A stretch of 64,000 nucleotides of DNA, taken from Cladorrhinum sp. PSN259. Its lineage: Eukaryota; Ascomycota; Sordariomycetes; Sordariales; Podosporaceae. How positions within the stretch are numbered: the first letter of the stretch is position 1; each line of letters begins with the position of its first letter. The notes beneath the pieces are model-generated. The model was given only the letters and a program-made list of their open reading frames with translations. It was not told where the DNA came from and made no database searches. Shown here piece by piece: positions 10,181 to 22,161 of this stretch. The stretch is taken from contig MU867082.1 of assembly GCA_033725935.1 (NCBI GenBank), forward strand, positions 175,390 to 239,389, given 5' to 3'. The translations under genes were made by a program, and so were the position numbers.

Positions 10181-11962
10181 TTAATTCTCCTTATCCTTCC
10201 CCTCCTTAGAAGCGCTCCTCTTGCCTCCTTTCTTTCCCCCATTCGCACTCCCATTAACCTTCTTCCCATTAACCTTCCCCCCCTCATCTTTCTTAACCCC
10301 ATTCCCAACATCCTTCAACACCTTCTCGTCACTCCCTTCCTCCTCCTTTGTCGCAGGCCTAGTCTGCACAAACTCCCACCTCCACTCCTTCCCCTCCTCA
10401 ACCTTTTTAATCTCAACCTCCTGACATTTAGGGATCATCTCGTGAGACAACCCCCACCCAGCCCGTCTACACAGCTCGGCCACGACAACATCACAATCCC
10501 CCAGCAGTTCCACGTCAAAGTTGATGTGCGTGATCGGCGTCCGACTGACATATATCTGGGGGACGTAAGCAGGCAAGAAGGGGACAACTTCGCTAACCGG
10601 AGCGACTTTGAGTGAGGTTCCAATGACAATCACCAAGTCTACCTTGTCGCGATCGTGCTCGGTCAAGCGGTGCGAGAACTCATCGGGCAAAGGTTCACCA
10701 AAAAAAGTAATGTCAGGCTTCATCACACCGGCATTACTTTGGGGCGTATCAAACTCTGAATCGGAATTGGAGTCGAAATCCCCCGGTCGTCTTCGCGGCT
10801 TTCGCTCGGTGCCGTCCTTGTTCAGTTTTCTCTTCCTCCCGTTGCTCGTCGTTCCGTTTCCATTTTGACCGTTCGTGCTGGTGCTGCACTTGTTGCACCT
10901 CGGTATACCCCCAGCCCGAATTTCTGGGAAAATACTCTCGCCATCGACTTGATGCCCGCATTTGACGCAGGAAGCGGTAGCGAACGACCCGTGGCACTGT
11001 ACCAGCTTCTCCTTCTTGATACCCGCTTTTGCCTCAAGGTTATCAATGTTTTGGCTGTAATTTGTGAGAAGCTTGTCCTTCTCTTGTAAGAGTCGGATGA
11101 AAGCGTGCGTAGGCGAGTATCTACCCTCTGCGGAGGGCAAGATATCCTTGGCAACCGAGTAAAAGATGGTCGGATCCTGCTTGAACACGCGAATGTCGAA
11201 TACTTCTTGCGGATCGTTCAAACCCAGGTGGGCGAGTTTGGAGTACAAGCCAATCCCCGCAGAACGGAAATCTGGAATTCCGAGAGAGGTAGAAATCCCC
11301 GCGCCGGTGATTACCATAATGTTCTTGGATTTCTGGAGTAAAGAAACGGCGTCGTCTACGGTGTTGTACTCTACCAGTTTTGCTCTCTTGGACAACTCGC
11401 GGGAAAGGGCAAGAGACAAAAGAGAGTAGTAGGCGTGGTCTTCTGCTCCCTCGAGAAATGCGGGAGGACGGATACCAAAAGCGGTGAGCAGCTTTTTGGC
11501 GGTGATGAGGTTGGTGTGCACGTATCGCTTGATGAGCACCTGGGGACCTTCTGAGCGCAGTAACTGGCGAAACTTTTGTGCTTCTTCTGCCGTGCATACG
11601 TCTGGGTCTAGAGTAAATTTGGTTAGATGACTTTCTTGCAAAAAATGGATGAGTGAGAAAAGGGAAAGAAGAAGAAAAATAATACCTTCAACACTACTGA
11701 GCTTATCATCGGCCAACTCCTCGATAATATCCTCAAAAAGAGAATTGGTTTCCCACGAGTCGCTCAGATCGTTGAGTTCGCTGCGAGACGCAGTCCTGGG
11801 AGGCTGGTGCGGGTTGGTATCCGCCGAGAGACCCTCAAAGGCACGCTTCTCATCGTAGTCGACGACATTCTTGACGCGTGTGCTTGGTTTTCTTGTAGGT
11901 GGCGGTGTCTCTGTTGCGGGTGAGTTCTTTTTACTACGACGCGCTGCTGCATCCATGGTCAT
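10181..11962 (-). CDS. SIR2: SIR2/Hst1-class NAD-dependent protein deacetylase
   Basis: Two exons, 11962-11686 and 11607-10181, give 567 residues after removal of a 78-nt intron (GTATTA, CTAAC branch point, TCTAG). That intron has no stop and a length divisible by three. The enzyme removes acetyl groups from histone lysines using NAD+ and acts in heterochromatin silencing. Residues about 93-145 match the DUF592 region found before the core in Sir2/Hst1 proteins. The core has GAGISTSLGIPDFR (about 195-207), NYSQNIDNLE (275-284), catalytic HG (His298) and zinc cysteines C306, C309, C330 and C333. A Lys/Arg-rich insertion (about 345-385) follows, then KPDITFFGEPLP and VIGTSLKVAPVSEV. The C-terminal 90 residues are basic and disordered. 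Neurospora calls its nearest relatives nst genes; which paralogue this is cannot be told without a tree. Confidence 0.9.
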   Translation of the reverse strand: MTMDAAARRSKKNSPATETPPPTRKPSTRVKNVVDYDEKRAFEGLSADTNPHQPPRTASRSELNDLSDSWETNSLFEDIIEELADDKLSSVEGIIFLLLSLFSLIHFLQESHLTKFTLDPDVCTAEEAQKFRQLLRSEGPQVLIKRYVHTNLITAKKLLTAFGIRPPAFLEGAEDHAYYSLLSLALSRELSKRAKLVEYNTVDDAVSLLQKSKNIMVITGAGISTSLGIPDFRSAGIGLYSKLAHLGLNDPQEVFDIRVFKQDPTIFYSVAKDILPSAEGRYSPTHAFIRLLQEKDKLLTNYSQNIDNLEAKAGIKKEKLVQCHGSFATASCVKCGHQVDGESIFPEIRAGGIPRCNKCSTSTNGQNGNGTTSNGRKRKLNKDGTERKPRRRPGDFDSNSDSEFDTPQSNAGVMKPDITFFGEPLPDEFSHRLTEHDRDKVDLVIVIGTSLKVAPVSEVVPFLPAYVPQIYVSRTPITHINFDVELLGDCDVVVAELCRRAGWGLSHEMIPKCQEVEIKKVEEGKEWRWEFVQTRPATKEEEGSDEKVLKDVGNGVKKDEGGKVNGKKVNGSANGGKKGGKRSASKEGKDKEN

Positions 11963-12701
11963 GGTTGATTGAAGGTGTCTGTGAGTTATTGTTATTGTTG
12001 TTGTTATGGTGTGGAATTAAATTCGTGACAAGTTGGTGTTGTTGTTGTTGTTGTTGATGTATGAGAAATAAAAACCGCCCCAATGCTGAATGAAGACAAT
12101 TCAAACAAGTTGTTAAAAAATTGGCGGGATGGGGGATGATTTGGAAGAAGAGACTAAGTCGGGAATAAAAAGTGGTAAATCGTGGTTGGCAGACCGGAAT
12201 GTTCAGAAAAAGTTGAGAGGGAAAGAAAGAGAGAAGAACGCTAGTCGGGAGGTAATAGTAATTTGTGGAAGGAAAGAAAAAGGTTTATAACACGTCAAAT
12301 AAATAGAATATGGATAAGTTGCTGCGTGTCGTCGCAGGAACAAACCCTCCCCTCCCTCCTCAGACAAGCCCGTTGCAAGATTCGAGACTCGGGTGGATTG
12401 TGTACGGCAATGCCGGGGGTGGGTTCCAAAAGGTTTACTCACAACCCAAAAAAAAAATATTAATTGCGTGGCCTGACCGTAAGAAAATGAGGCAACAAGC
12501 GGCCGTAAAAAAAAGTAAGTATAAAATATTGCCTCCAAAGACTTGCAACGGTGGCTCTCCCACCCAAGCATCGACTCTTGGGTCTTTTTCTAATCCCAAA
12601 AATTCCCCCCTGTTTGATGATGATGAGCGTTTTTGCTAAACTGGCTCCTCCGGATGGGCGGGAACGGTGAAGGAACAGGAAAGGAGAGAGAGTCGTCAGG
12701 A

Positions 12702-12732
<31 letters not shown>

Positions 12733-13704
12733 ACGCGGAGCCAGGGGTCATCTGAGTTGTGCTCTCATCAACAATGGCCTGTGTGTTTGTTGTCAATCCA
12801 TCCACCCAACTTGTCTACCTACCCCTCTTTGTGTTGTCTGAGCGTTTCCTTTTTATAATATCCACAACAACTCGAGCACAGCCATATAATTTGCGCTGTT
12901 CTTTGCCTCCAATATCCTAGAGACTGTGGAGTGTGTCCAGACCACAACCCATGCGAATGCCTTACATTGCTCAATTAGCTGATGGATGCCGGCTTGGACT
13001 CTGAACTGTAAAAGAAAACCTTTGTTACCTGGACAAATCAAGCTTTCGATCATCTGCCTGCAGGTACCTAATGAGCGAATGCTGCCGAGGTTGGCCAAGT
13101 GCAACCTCCAAATCTCATGACGTCCACCGAGATCGGCTTGGAACTGATCTACGTTGAATCGATAAAATGGGCATCAATCACATCATATATTTCTTCCTCA
13201 TCACACCTCAGAAGTATACAAGACATCCATCTCACTCCATTAAATACGTGTACAAGTGTACCAACTCAAAAACAACAAGGTTTGCTTTTATTCTTCTCTG
13301 CAGGCCAAAACGAATGCGTGCCACGCTACTACACAACCGCGAGAGAGTGTGTGTGTGTGCAAGAGGTATCTAGTCAAAACGAACGCCCATATCTATCTGC
13401 GCCAGTAAACGTAATAAAGATTATCTCAACAAACGTGTATGAGTGAAAAAGAATAAGTGATATCTGCAAATATGCCTTTCCCCGAGAAACTCCATGACAT
13501 GACATATTGAAAGGAAAAAAAGGAAAACGATGATTGATTTTTGCTTGTCGTAGGGACTAATACCGGTACCCTGTTGTTTTTTGTTGTTGTGCTGGTCCAC
13601 GATGACCACCTTCCCAATTTGTACATTGTTTAATTATACATATCAACATTGCGTGTCTTTTTGCAGCGCATTCATTAGTTATTTAGATTTTTGAGCCATC
13701 CGCC
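11963..13704. other. Intergenic: SIR2 leader and 3' flank of the Ca2+-ATPase gene
   Basis: No gene supported. Next to SIR2 there is a GTT repeat (12038-12056; CAA on the mRNA strand), so the SIR2 leader is probably CAA-rich. A CCGACA hexanucleotide repeat (five units) lies at 12703-12732. Open frames such as 12310-12639 and 13099-13446 lack any domain signal. Confidence 0.55.
12703..12732. repeat. CCGACA hexanucleotide tandem repeat
   Basis: Five perfect units of CCGACA. Not within a supported reading frame. Confidence 0.75.
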
Positions 13705-16700
13705 CTATGATGAAGGCGACTTGGGCTTGGGAACACCGAGGATGGGGACGTCCTGAGTATTGCTGGGACCCGCCTCGTTGATCTCCTGGGGCTCATCTGA
13801 AAGGACTCCCTCACCAAGTACCGAGCCACCAGGCTGACCAAGAGGAGATGGCTTCAGGAATGTCGGAAACTCGGGTTCACCACGCCGCTCAATCGGCGAC
13901 CAGCCAGCGGCGATACTGCCTGCAACGATACCAGTCATGACCGTAGCAGCACCAAGGGCGCTGTTGGACCGGGAACGGTTGCTTCTGCTGCGACGACGCG
14001 ACTCAGGAGTAGGTGCAACTGAGTTGTAGCTATCCTCGCGAACAGGAGTCGCGGGCAGGCGGTGGATCGAGCCAGACCGAGAGTGCTCCCTGCTGTGGCC
14101 AGGGCTTCTGCTGCTGAGGAATCTCTCACGAGGGTGCTTGATGGCAAACTTGAGGTTGTTGAGACGACCACCCTTGACGCGCTTGAGCCAGGCCAGCTCC
14201 TCCCTGACATCAGCCAGTGGGGTGGGGTAAGCGGTGAACCGCTCCTCATCATCCGAGACAGTAACGCCGGGAACGCTGGGGCTTTTGGGCTTCATGAAGT
14301 TGGGAACCAACCGCACGAGCAGCTCATCAGGGATGAGACGGATGATGACACCAACGGGGATCGACAGGAGACCAAGCACGATGGCAATGCCCCACAATGT
14401 TGGCGACTGCTTCGTGATGCGGAAGGCAACACCACCAACCATGACGATGAGGACTTGACCTCCGCACATGATGGCGCTGATACCGATGAAGAACCAGTTC
14501 TTGGTAAGACCCTCAAAGATGTTGAAGTTGTTATCAAGCCGGCGGTTACTGTCCAAAGAGTTAGCAAAGTTGTTGATGACTTGGGTGACTGAGTTGTACT
14601 TACTTCCACTGGTTGAAGATTTGCATCCAGACGAATGTATTGAAAACCAAGGTGCTGACCTCACCCTCGTTAAGATTGTTGGGACCAGGGAGAACAGTGT
14701 CTTTGCCAAAGTAAATAATAAACGTAATAAGAAGCTGGAACACGGCCTGTCCAAGAATCATCTTCCACATGGTTGGCGAGATGATGGAAGAACCCTTGCG
14801 TTCAGGCTTGCGGTTCAAGACGCTGTCATGTGGCGGATCCGTGGCAAGTGCCAGAGCAGCAAGAGTGTCCATGATCAGGTTGACCCACAAAAGCTGAACA
14901 GCAGTCAGAACTGATGTCTCATCGGTGTGATGCGCAGAGTTGTAGACGGCCGTAACAAAGGTCAGAACGACGGCGGTGACGTTGACGGTAAGCTGGAACT
15001 GGAGGAAGCGCTTGACGGCGTCGTTGACTGCGCGACCCCACTTCAAGGCCTTGACAATCGAAGTGAAGTTGTCGTCCATGAGAATGATTGCTGATGCCTC
15101 CTTGGCCACTTCAGTGCCGGCAATGCCCATTGAGAAACCAATATCCGCCATCTTGAGCGCGGGAGCATCGTTGGTGCCGTCACCGGTAACTGCCACTGTC
15201 TCGCCCTTATCCTTGAGTCGCTTGACCAGAATGCGCTTGTCGTCGGGACTGGAGCGAGCCAAAACGTGCAGACGGGGGATGATCGCATCCTGTTCCTCCT
15301 TGGACATGTTGCGGAACTCGGGGCCTTCGAGAACAATACTGTTGGGCTGGAGGATACCACAGTCGCGGGCGATGGCCTCAGCTGTGATCCTATTATCACC
15401 TGTAACCATGCGAACAACGACACCGGCTCTCTGGCAAATGGCAACGGCCTCGGGAACACCAGGGCGCAGAGGATCCTTGATACCGACCATTCCAACGAAG
15501 ACCATGTTGCGGCAGATATCCTCGAAGACAATTTCATCCTTTTCGGCATCGACCCGGCGAGAGGGCTTGGGAGGCCACTTCTCAAAGTCGCGGTAAATAA
15601 GACCAATGGTACGGAGCGAGTTGCGGGCATATGTCTCAATAAGCTTCTTGATGGTTTCACGGTTCTCCTCATGAAGGGTCGCAGAAGCCAAGCCACTAGC
15701 AGGGTCGCGCAGAATCTGCGTGCACTTGTCCAGAACGATCTCGGAAGCGCCCTTGACGTAGAGGCGTGCTCTGCCGTTCTCTAGTTGAACCACAATACCC
15801 ATGCACTTGCGACCAGAATCGAAGGGAATCAAGTGCAGCGTCTTGGCATTAGCACGCTCCTCGGCAACAGGACCCATTCCAAGGTGCTCACGGGCCAGGA
15901 TAAGCAGGGCAGTCTCAGTCTTGGAGCCAATGAATGTCATTTCTCCGTCGACATCACCCTCGAAGGCAGTGGAGTTGAGAGAGATAGACTGGCTGACCAA
16001 ATCCTTGACGTCGGAATGAAGCGTGGAGACGACCTCCTGAGGAGTAGCCTCCTTCTCGGCAGGGCTGCCAGGGCTGTTTTCACCAGCAACGGTTGTGGTT
16101 CCGAATCTGTGAGTGGTGCCGATGGTGCCAGCAACTACTTGCATCTTATTCTGGGTGAGAGTACCCGTCTTGTCAGAGCAAATGGTGGTGGCGTTGCCCA
16201 TAACTTCACAGGCCTTGAGATGGCGAACCAGGTTGTTGTCCTTGAGCATGCGAGTAGTGGCGAAAGCCAATGCGAGGGTGACAGCGAGTGGCAGGCCTTC
16301 GGGAATAGCGACGACCACGATAGTTACCACCACAATGAAGATCTCGATGAACTTTTGACCCTTGTCGGCAGGAGGCAAATCCTTGAGGCTTCTAGGGAGT
16401 TGAACGAGGAACATGATGAACAGGACCAGGAAGAGGAGGAGAGCGGCAGCACCACCAAGCTTGGCGATGTGCTCAGCGATGGTGTTGAGCTTGGACTGGA
16501 GAGGGGTGATTTCGGGATCCTCGTTGAGAGCCATGAGAGTCTTGCCGTAACTGGAGTAAACACCGGTAGATGTAACCATGAAAGTGCCAACGCCCTCCAT
16601 AACGCGAGCGCCGGATTGAATGAAGGGGTCCATCTTCTTGAGACTCTCGCGGTTCTCAATGGCGGCATATACTTCATCAGCAGGTCTCTTCCGGATGATG

Positions 16701-17920
16701 TCGGATTCGCCAGTAGCCTGGGACTCGTCGCACTTGACGTTGAAGCCTTCGATGAGAACGCCATCGACGGGAATCAAATCGCCAGGTTCCAAATGCACAA
16801 CATCGCCAACCAGAATATCAAAAACCGAGAGCTCTATCGTTTTTCCAGATCGTACCACTCGGACCACGCGGTCTTGTTTTTTCTTATTGAGTTTGGCGAA
16901 TTGTCTTTCCTTTTGGTAGTCGTTGAGCGAGCCGACGATGACCACGATTGCAATAGCGACGATAATAGCAACACCTTCGATCCATTCGACCTGGGGCTCA
17001 CCCGCTTCATGCTCCTGACCGAAAGTCTGGTACAATCCAATGGCGAGAGAAACAACGGCGGCGACGGAAAGGAGAATAAGAACCTTGTCGTTGTAGGTAA
17101 TCCACATGAGCTGCAAAAGGCTTTTTCCTTTCTTTTCCGGGAGCCGATTGTCCTTAAAGACGCGCTTTCGTGACGAAAATAGCTCGGTTGATGCATCGGC
17201 CCTCTGGGCATGGCTCTCGCTCTTGGCGAGCGCCTCGCCTTCCTTGGCACCCACGGTAACCGTGCCAGCCAAAGCTGCCTCGTCAACACTCAAACCAGCA
17301 GTCCGGTCTGTACGAAGCCCCTTCTCAAGCCCAGCAAGACCACCCAACTTGTAGAACGCCGGCAAGCTCTTTGGGTCAAACATCTTGTTGAGCTCGCCTG
17401 GTGTATACGCAAACGGGTTGTCATTGACCACAAAGTCCTCCTCCCTACCCTGGTCCGGTTTGAGAGCGTTGGGATCATTAACGATGCTGTCGTGCTCGGT
17501 TGAGCTGCTGCCACCAGAACGGCTCTTGTCGCCTAACACCGAAGAGGCAACAACGGTATCCCCGAGAGAAGATGTGACCGACCGTGCATCGTCAACCGAG
17601 TTAACAGAGTCCTGGCGAGGACGCGCGCCGGGGACGGCCAAAAAGCCTTGGTTGGGGCCATTGCCGCGGAAAGAGAAATGACTTGAGACATTGTGAGGGC
17701 TGGTTGGGCGACTATCTGTCGACTTGAGTGCTTGTACTTCTGGTCTTGACCCTGATAGACTCCGTTTGTGCAAACTCGTCGCTGGTTCAGGAGCAGTGGT
17801 GGTCCCTGGTGATATTGGTGAGTTTGTCGAGACTGCTTGAGAACCTTCAGCATCCGGTTGGGTTGCTGGACTTGGGCTCACAGCCGTGGTGTCGATTGTG
17901 ATTGTTGGTCTGTGGGACAT
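13705..17920 (-). CDS. PMC1: P-type Ca2+-transporting ATPase (PMC1/PMCA type)
   Basis: Exons 17920-14604 and 14548-13705, split by a 55-nt intron whose removal restores FNQWNNRRLDNNFNIFEG, give 1386 residues. It is a P2B calcium pump of the vacuolar or plasma membrane that lowers cytosolic Ca2+. The first 170 residues are Ser/Pro-rich. Visible motifs are DEVY and TGESD (actuator domain), PEGLPLAVTLALAFATTRM (M4), the phosphorylated Asp583 in CSDKTGTLTQNKM, KGASEIVLDKC (nucleotide binding), MVTGDNRITAEAIARDCGI and TGDGTNDAPALKMADIGFSM. M5-M10 follow, crossing the intron. The C-terminal tail (about 1170-1386) has ELAWLKRVKGGRLNNLKFAI, a basic amphipathic stretch that could act as an autoregulatory segment, and an RS-rich part. 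Neurospora has related genes nca-2 and nca-3; I cannot decide which this corresponds to. The symbol is given for the family. Confidence 0.92.
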
Positions 17921-20463
17921 TATCAGATGGGGTTATTCTTTGAGCAAGAGAAGACACGATTGGGAGCTGCCCTTGAGCCCAATTTGAGAGAACGAATATA
18001 CATACGCTCGACGACGGGCGGGAGCCGGATCCGCATCTTTTCCATCCTGGCTAGAAGCTACCATGGTAGCTGATGGACGGAGTCACAAGGGGGCAGTTGA
18101 GCCACGGTGACGAGGCAGTCGAAGCGCGTCGTCTGCACTGCTCACGGAGTGGCGATGGAGTAGGTTGCCTTTGTTGAATTAATTGTTGAGGGAGTAGGTA
18201 CTTGGGTACTGGGTCGGGCGAGGTGGTCAGCTTCGCAGCTGCGTCTGCCTTGTCCTGCCACGATCGGGTTCCGCAAACACGCGCTTTTCTTTCCTTCAAC
18301 GGAAGAGTCTCATTGAGGTCGCCCGGGTCCAACTATGGGCGGGTGGTAGGTGGTGATCAATTGTTGATGAGTTATGGAGTGTTGATTGGGCGAGTAGGGA
18401 AGGTCCTTGGGGGTCCAGATGTCAAAGATGGGAGATGGCAAGGAAGGTACCAGTATTTGTTATGGATGATCTGGGGTTTGAAAGGAAAGAGGGAGCGAAG
18501 ATGGCAGTGCACCCCACATTAAAAGGAGGTGGTGGACTGAGCGTCGACTGCGTTTTGCATCACGAACACTTGGAGGTGGATGGAGGAAAGCAAGAAACGG
18601 AGGAACGAGGAATTGATCAGGAAATCAAGGAACATGGACTACCTCTCTCTCTTTCGAGCAGCTCCGGTCTCTCTGAGAGGAAAAGCACAGCTGGGCAATG
18701 GCAAACAGAGGTCTCCCTCCCCAGAAATCTCCTGCTTCGTTGTTGGTGCCAAGCGAGGCTGTGCAGACGCTGCAGCAGCCAAGCGAATCAAAATCGACCG
18801 GGATCTCCATGCCACTTTAGCAATGTTTCCCCACCATTCCCTTTAGGTTCAAGCGGGCACCAAGGTTTACTATGTAAGTTCCAGGTTACGCAGTGCCCAT
18901 GTACAGTGTCGATATTGTCTTTTGACTTTTTGCGATTTCCACCTCTTTGGAAATTGATGAAGAAGCGGTAATCCATCGAGGGCTGCCTCGTAATATCGGA
19001 TTTCTAAAGGTTTTACTGTACATGTGCAACGAAGGCACACTGCAGGTCCACGGCTACTTGTACTCTGTTGTGCCCGTGGATTGACAGCAGTGCCTCACTA
19101 TTGCACACACAAGGAGTTAAGTTAAAATTTCATCTGATAAGCAGGGCAAATTCCATCTCCCAATTTTTTTAAATTTTTTTTCCATCGGTGTAACCTCTGC
19201 CGGTAATGAGAGATGCTGTGCCGTCGGTGTACATGTCCATCAACGATGATCCTCTCCGCACCGTGTCCATGGTTTTTGATGGCTCGATCATCGATTACCA
19301 GTAAAACTTTATCATGCATAAGAACCTACTTCAAATGGGTCATTTAGTAAATAACATCGGCCGCAGCTTCCAATGAAGGCTCGCAGATGACCGGCATTGA
19401 ACGTTAGGGAAGGTACCTGTCTGAAGTCAAATTACACAGTGGAGTCTTGACTAACCCAAAAAGGATCTCGTCGTGGAACCCTTTTTTGGGAAAGGGGGGG
19501 GATGGATTCAATTGGAAAATGGCACAGTTGTTTTTGCCCAGAATTTTTTCAATAATAATCTTGCAGCCACATGCTCCTTGAGTTTGGAACGGACGACCGT
19601 ACACTAGGTTGTGATAACATCCTGATACATTGCAGCCAAGAAACCCCTGGTTGAGGTGCTGCAACTACCGTTGCCCCCGCTTCTTCTTTCCCTTCCGTAG
19701 AACGATCACTGGCAGATCAACATCCAAGCGGTGCACTCACCCACAGATTTGTTACCTAAGTGCTGTCAACGCACCTCTGGGCAGTCTCACCATGGTTGTC
19801 AAATGGCAGTGCTCGGTTCATCCAGCCTCCGGGCATCGGTTCGACTTTCCCATCAACGCATACCCACTGACTATGCGGTTGCAGCCAAGTACTGCAAAGC
19901 CTGCGTTGATGTTTCGCCGCTGTGCGCGGTTGTCGTGACGAGCGGTGACGGCTGTTGTGATGGAGAATGCCGAGAATCTAGAACGTCGCACATTCCAGCG
20001 TTTCGGCTGGTCTTGCTTCTCAACAGTAGCATTGTTCGTCTGAAGTTGGTGAGGGGTTCATGAGAAGAGAGGCGTTTGTGTTTCATGAAACGCTTCTGGT
20101 ATTCTCCGACCCGCTAATTGGTCAACCAGTCACATACCACCACCACCGACCGTTTGAGAGAACTGTGACGGCGGTCAACGGACGGAGATGACAAAGAGCT
20201 AGAACGGTTGGTTGGCGGGTGAACTTGATTCGCAACGGCGGCTCCAATATGCGGGCTCTGTCTATCGTCATCCCGCTCGCCCTGTCATGCGCGATGATGC
20301 CGGCTGTGTCCTCGTGGGCTCACACATCTCCATCATTGCCGGGCAACTTTCAACCACCCATCCACCTTATCCGGCCCGACGGATTTATGGGGGGTCAGTA
20401 TTCCCCAGCAAGATCGTCACCAAATCAGAAACGTCCGATATGAGATGATACTCCCTGCTCTCG

Positions 20464-20548
20464 GACAGCGACATCCAAAGCAACTACTGGGCAATTTCAA
20501 CTGCGTGACAGCGACATCCAAAGCACTATTGGGCAATTTCAACTGCGG
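20464..20548. repeat. Imperfect two-copy tandem repeat, 42-43 bp unit
   Basis: Units 20464-20506 and 20507-20548 both begin GACAGCGACATCCAAAGC and end GGGCAATTTCAACTGCG. They differ by a one-base indel and one substitution in the middle, plus the last base. No coding frame is supported across it. Confidence 0.8.
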
Positions 20549-22124
20549 TTGAAACGCGGGGCAGTTGTCCAAGGCTCTCTCGACCGTCAGCTTGCAGCAT
20601 GGCTTTTCGATCGGCATCAATAGCCTCATCCCACTTTCCAAGAGATTATCAGATGCAATTAACGCCTAACAGTGCCGGATTGTGACCGTCCCGACACGGA
20701 CGAAACGGTATCAAATCCAAGCGCCAGATGGCTGAGCCCGGCTCGGCGTCTCATATAATTGCTCGGTATCTCTAAAATTCCAACAAAGGGCGAAGTGAGG
20801 CATCTTTGTGATTGATACCAGCGGGATCAGGCACCTCATCCTTGGACATCTCAGCCGCCTCCTGATGCCTTCAAAGGCAAGGCGTCTCATTTCTGGCGGC
20901 AAGGTTGAGATATCTTATATCTGAAGGCAGCCTTGCTCCTGTGCGCAGGTGTGCATACAGCCTTGCGTATGAAACGTCCAAGGCTACAGCCAATAATACC
21001 GACAAGGTCAAACGGACTTGGACATGTATTTGAGGCTGAACGAACTCACTTTGGCCCCCATTTCGCAAATAGTCTTTTGCTATCTGCCGATCCCAAAGCC
21101 GAAACATGTCACTTTTGATGATCACATTTGTCATTTGGTTTTTGGGAAGTGGATATAGCCCCCTGACCAGTTCGAATATTGTGCTCAATTTTGACACTTA
21201 CCGCCGATACTAATAAGCACACAATAACTGCCATGCGTCCTAGGTTCTTTCAAGGTTGGAAAATCTGGCCGGCGCGAAACGGTGAGCTTCCTGATAGGGC
21301 AGGTAGGTCTGTGGACTGGAGTAGTAAATTGAGGCTTAGACCTTTCGCCTTTGAAGGAGGGTAGTAATGTGGGTAGAAAGGCAAACGGCAAAAAAGGGCA
21401 CAATGAAAGGATTTGGATGTTGGCCTTTGGCACGTACCGAGGAATAAATTGTTTCTCGGTGATGGTTTTTGGAAGTTCTACTCCGGCCCCCTACGCGCAG
21501 GAGTGTAAACTGGTGTGTATAAGCTTCCTGATTGGGTGTATTATTTTACGATTTTGGGGGTTCATGATCGCCGACATTATGCACATGGCATTTTATATAC
21601 ATATTTGCCAAGTATGTGTATTATCAAGGAAACCACAATCACAACAGTAAGAAAGAAGAAAGAAAAAAAAGACTTTTGGAAATACTTGGAAATATGCAAG
21701 CAACCGCCCCAATTCCTCCTTCCAAGATTTTTTTTGCCTCAGCTGGCAAAAGAAGAAATAGCATGGCGCCACCCTTTCATCTAATCATCATGGGTTTTAT
21801 TGGTTATTGGGTGGTTGAAAAAAAATCGCGCGCTCATCAAATCACTCTTTTCTCTCACAAAAAAACGACAAGGTGATGAGAGAGAGATATGTACCCGCTT
21901 TCCAAGAAGTTAAGTGTCTTGTCATTGAGGCAGTGCAACAAAAAGGATTATTATTATTGTTTTTGCGCCGAAGAACTATTTACTCGCCGTAGGGAACTTT
22001 TATCAGAAAGAGAAGGAAGGGGGGAGAAGTAAAGTATACACGTCCCGGATTTTTTTCTTGGAAAAAGGGAGCTTGGCGTTGCCACGATTTTCATACACCA
22101 CGGATTACCAAGGTTTGGATTTAT

Positions 22125-22161
22125 TGGTGGTGGTGGTGGTGGTGTTGTTGGTGGTGGTGTT
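22125..22161. repeat. GGT/GTT trinucleotide repeat
   Basis: About twelve GGT/GTT units with interruptions, in the gene-poor region. Simple sequence; no coding context. Confidence 0.7.

Noticed and set aside
15785..17173. 462-codon open frame on the plus strand
   Set aside because: It lies exactly antisense to the conserved core of the Ca2+-ATPase and has no domain of its own; a shadow of codon usage in the real gene.
18435..18971. 178-codon open frame in the gene-poor region
   Set aside because: Low-complexity, no hydrophobic core or domain pattern and no splice partners found; likely chance.
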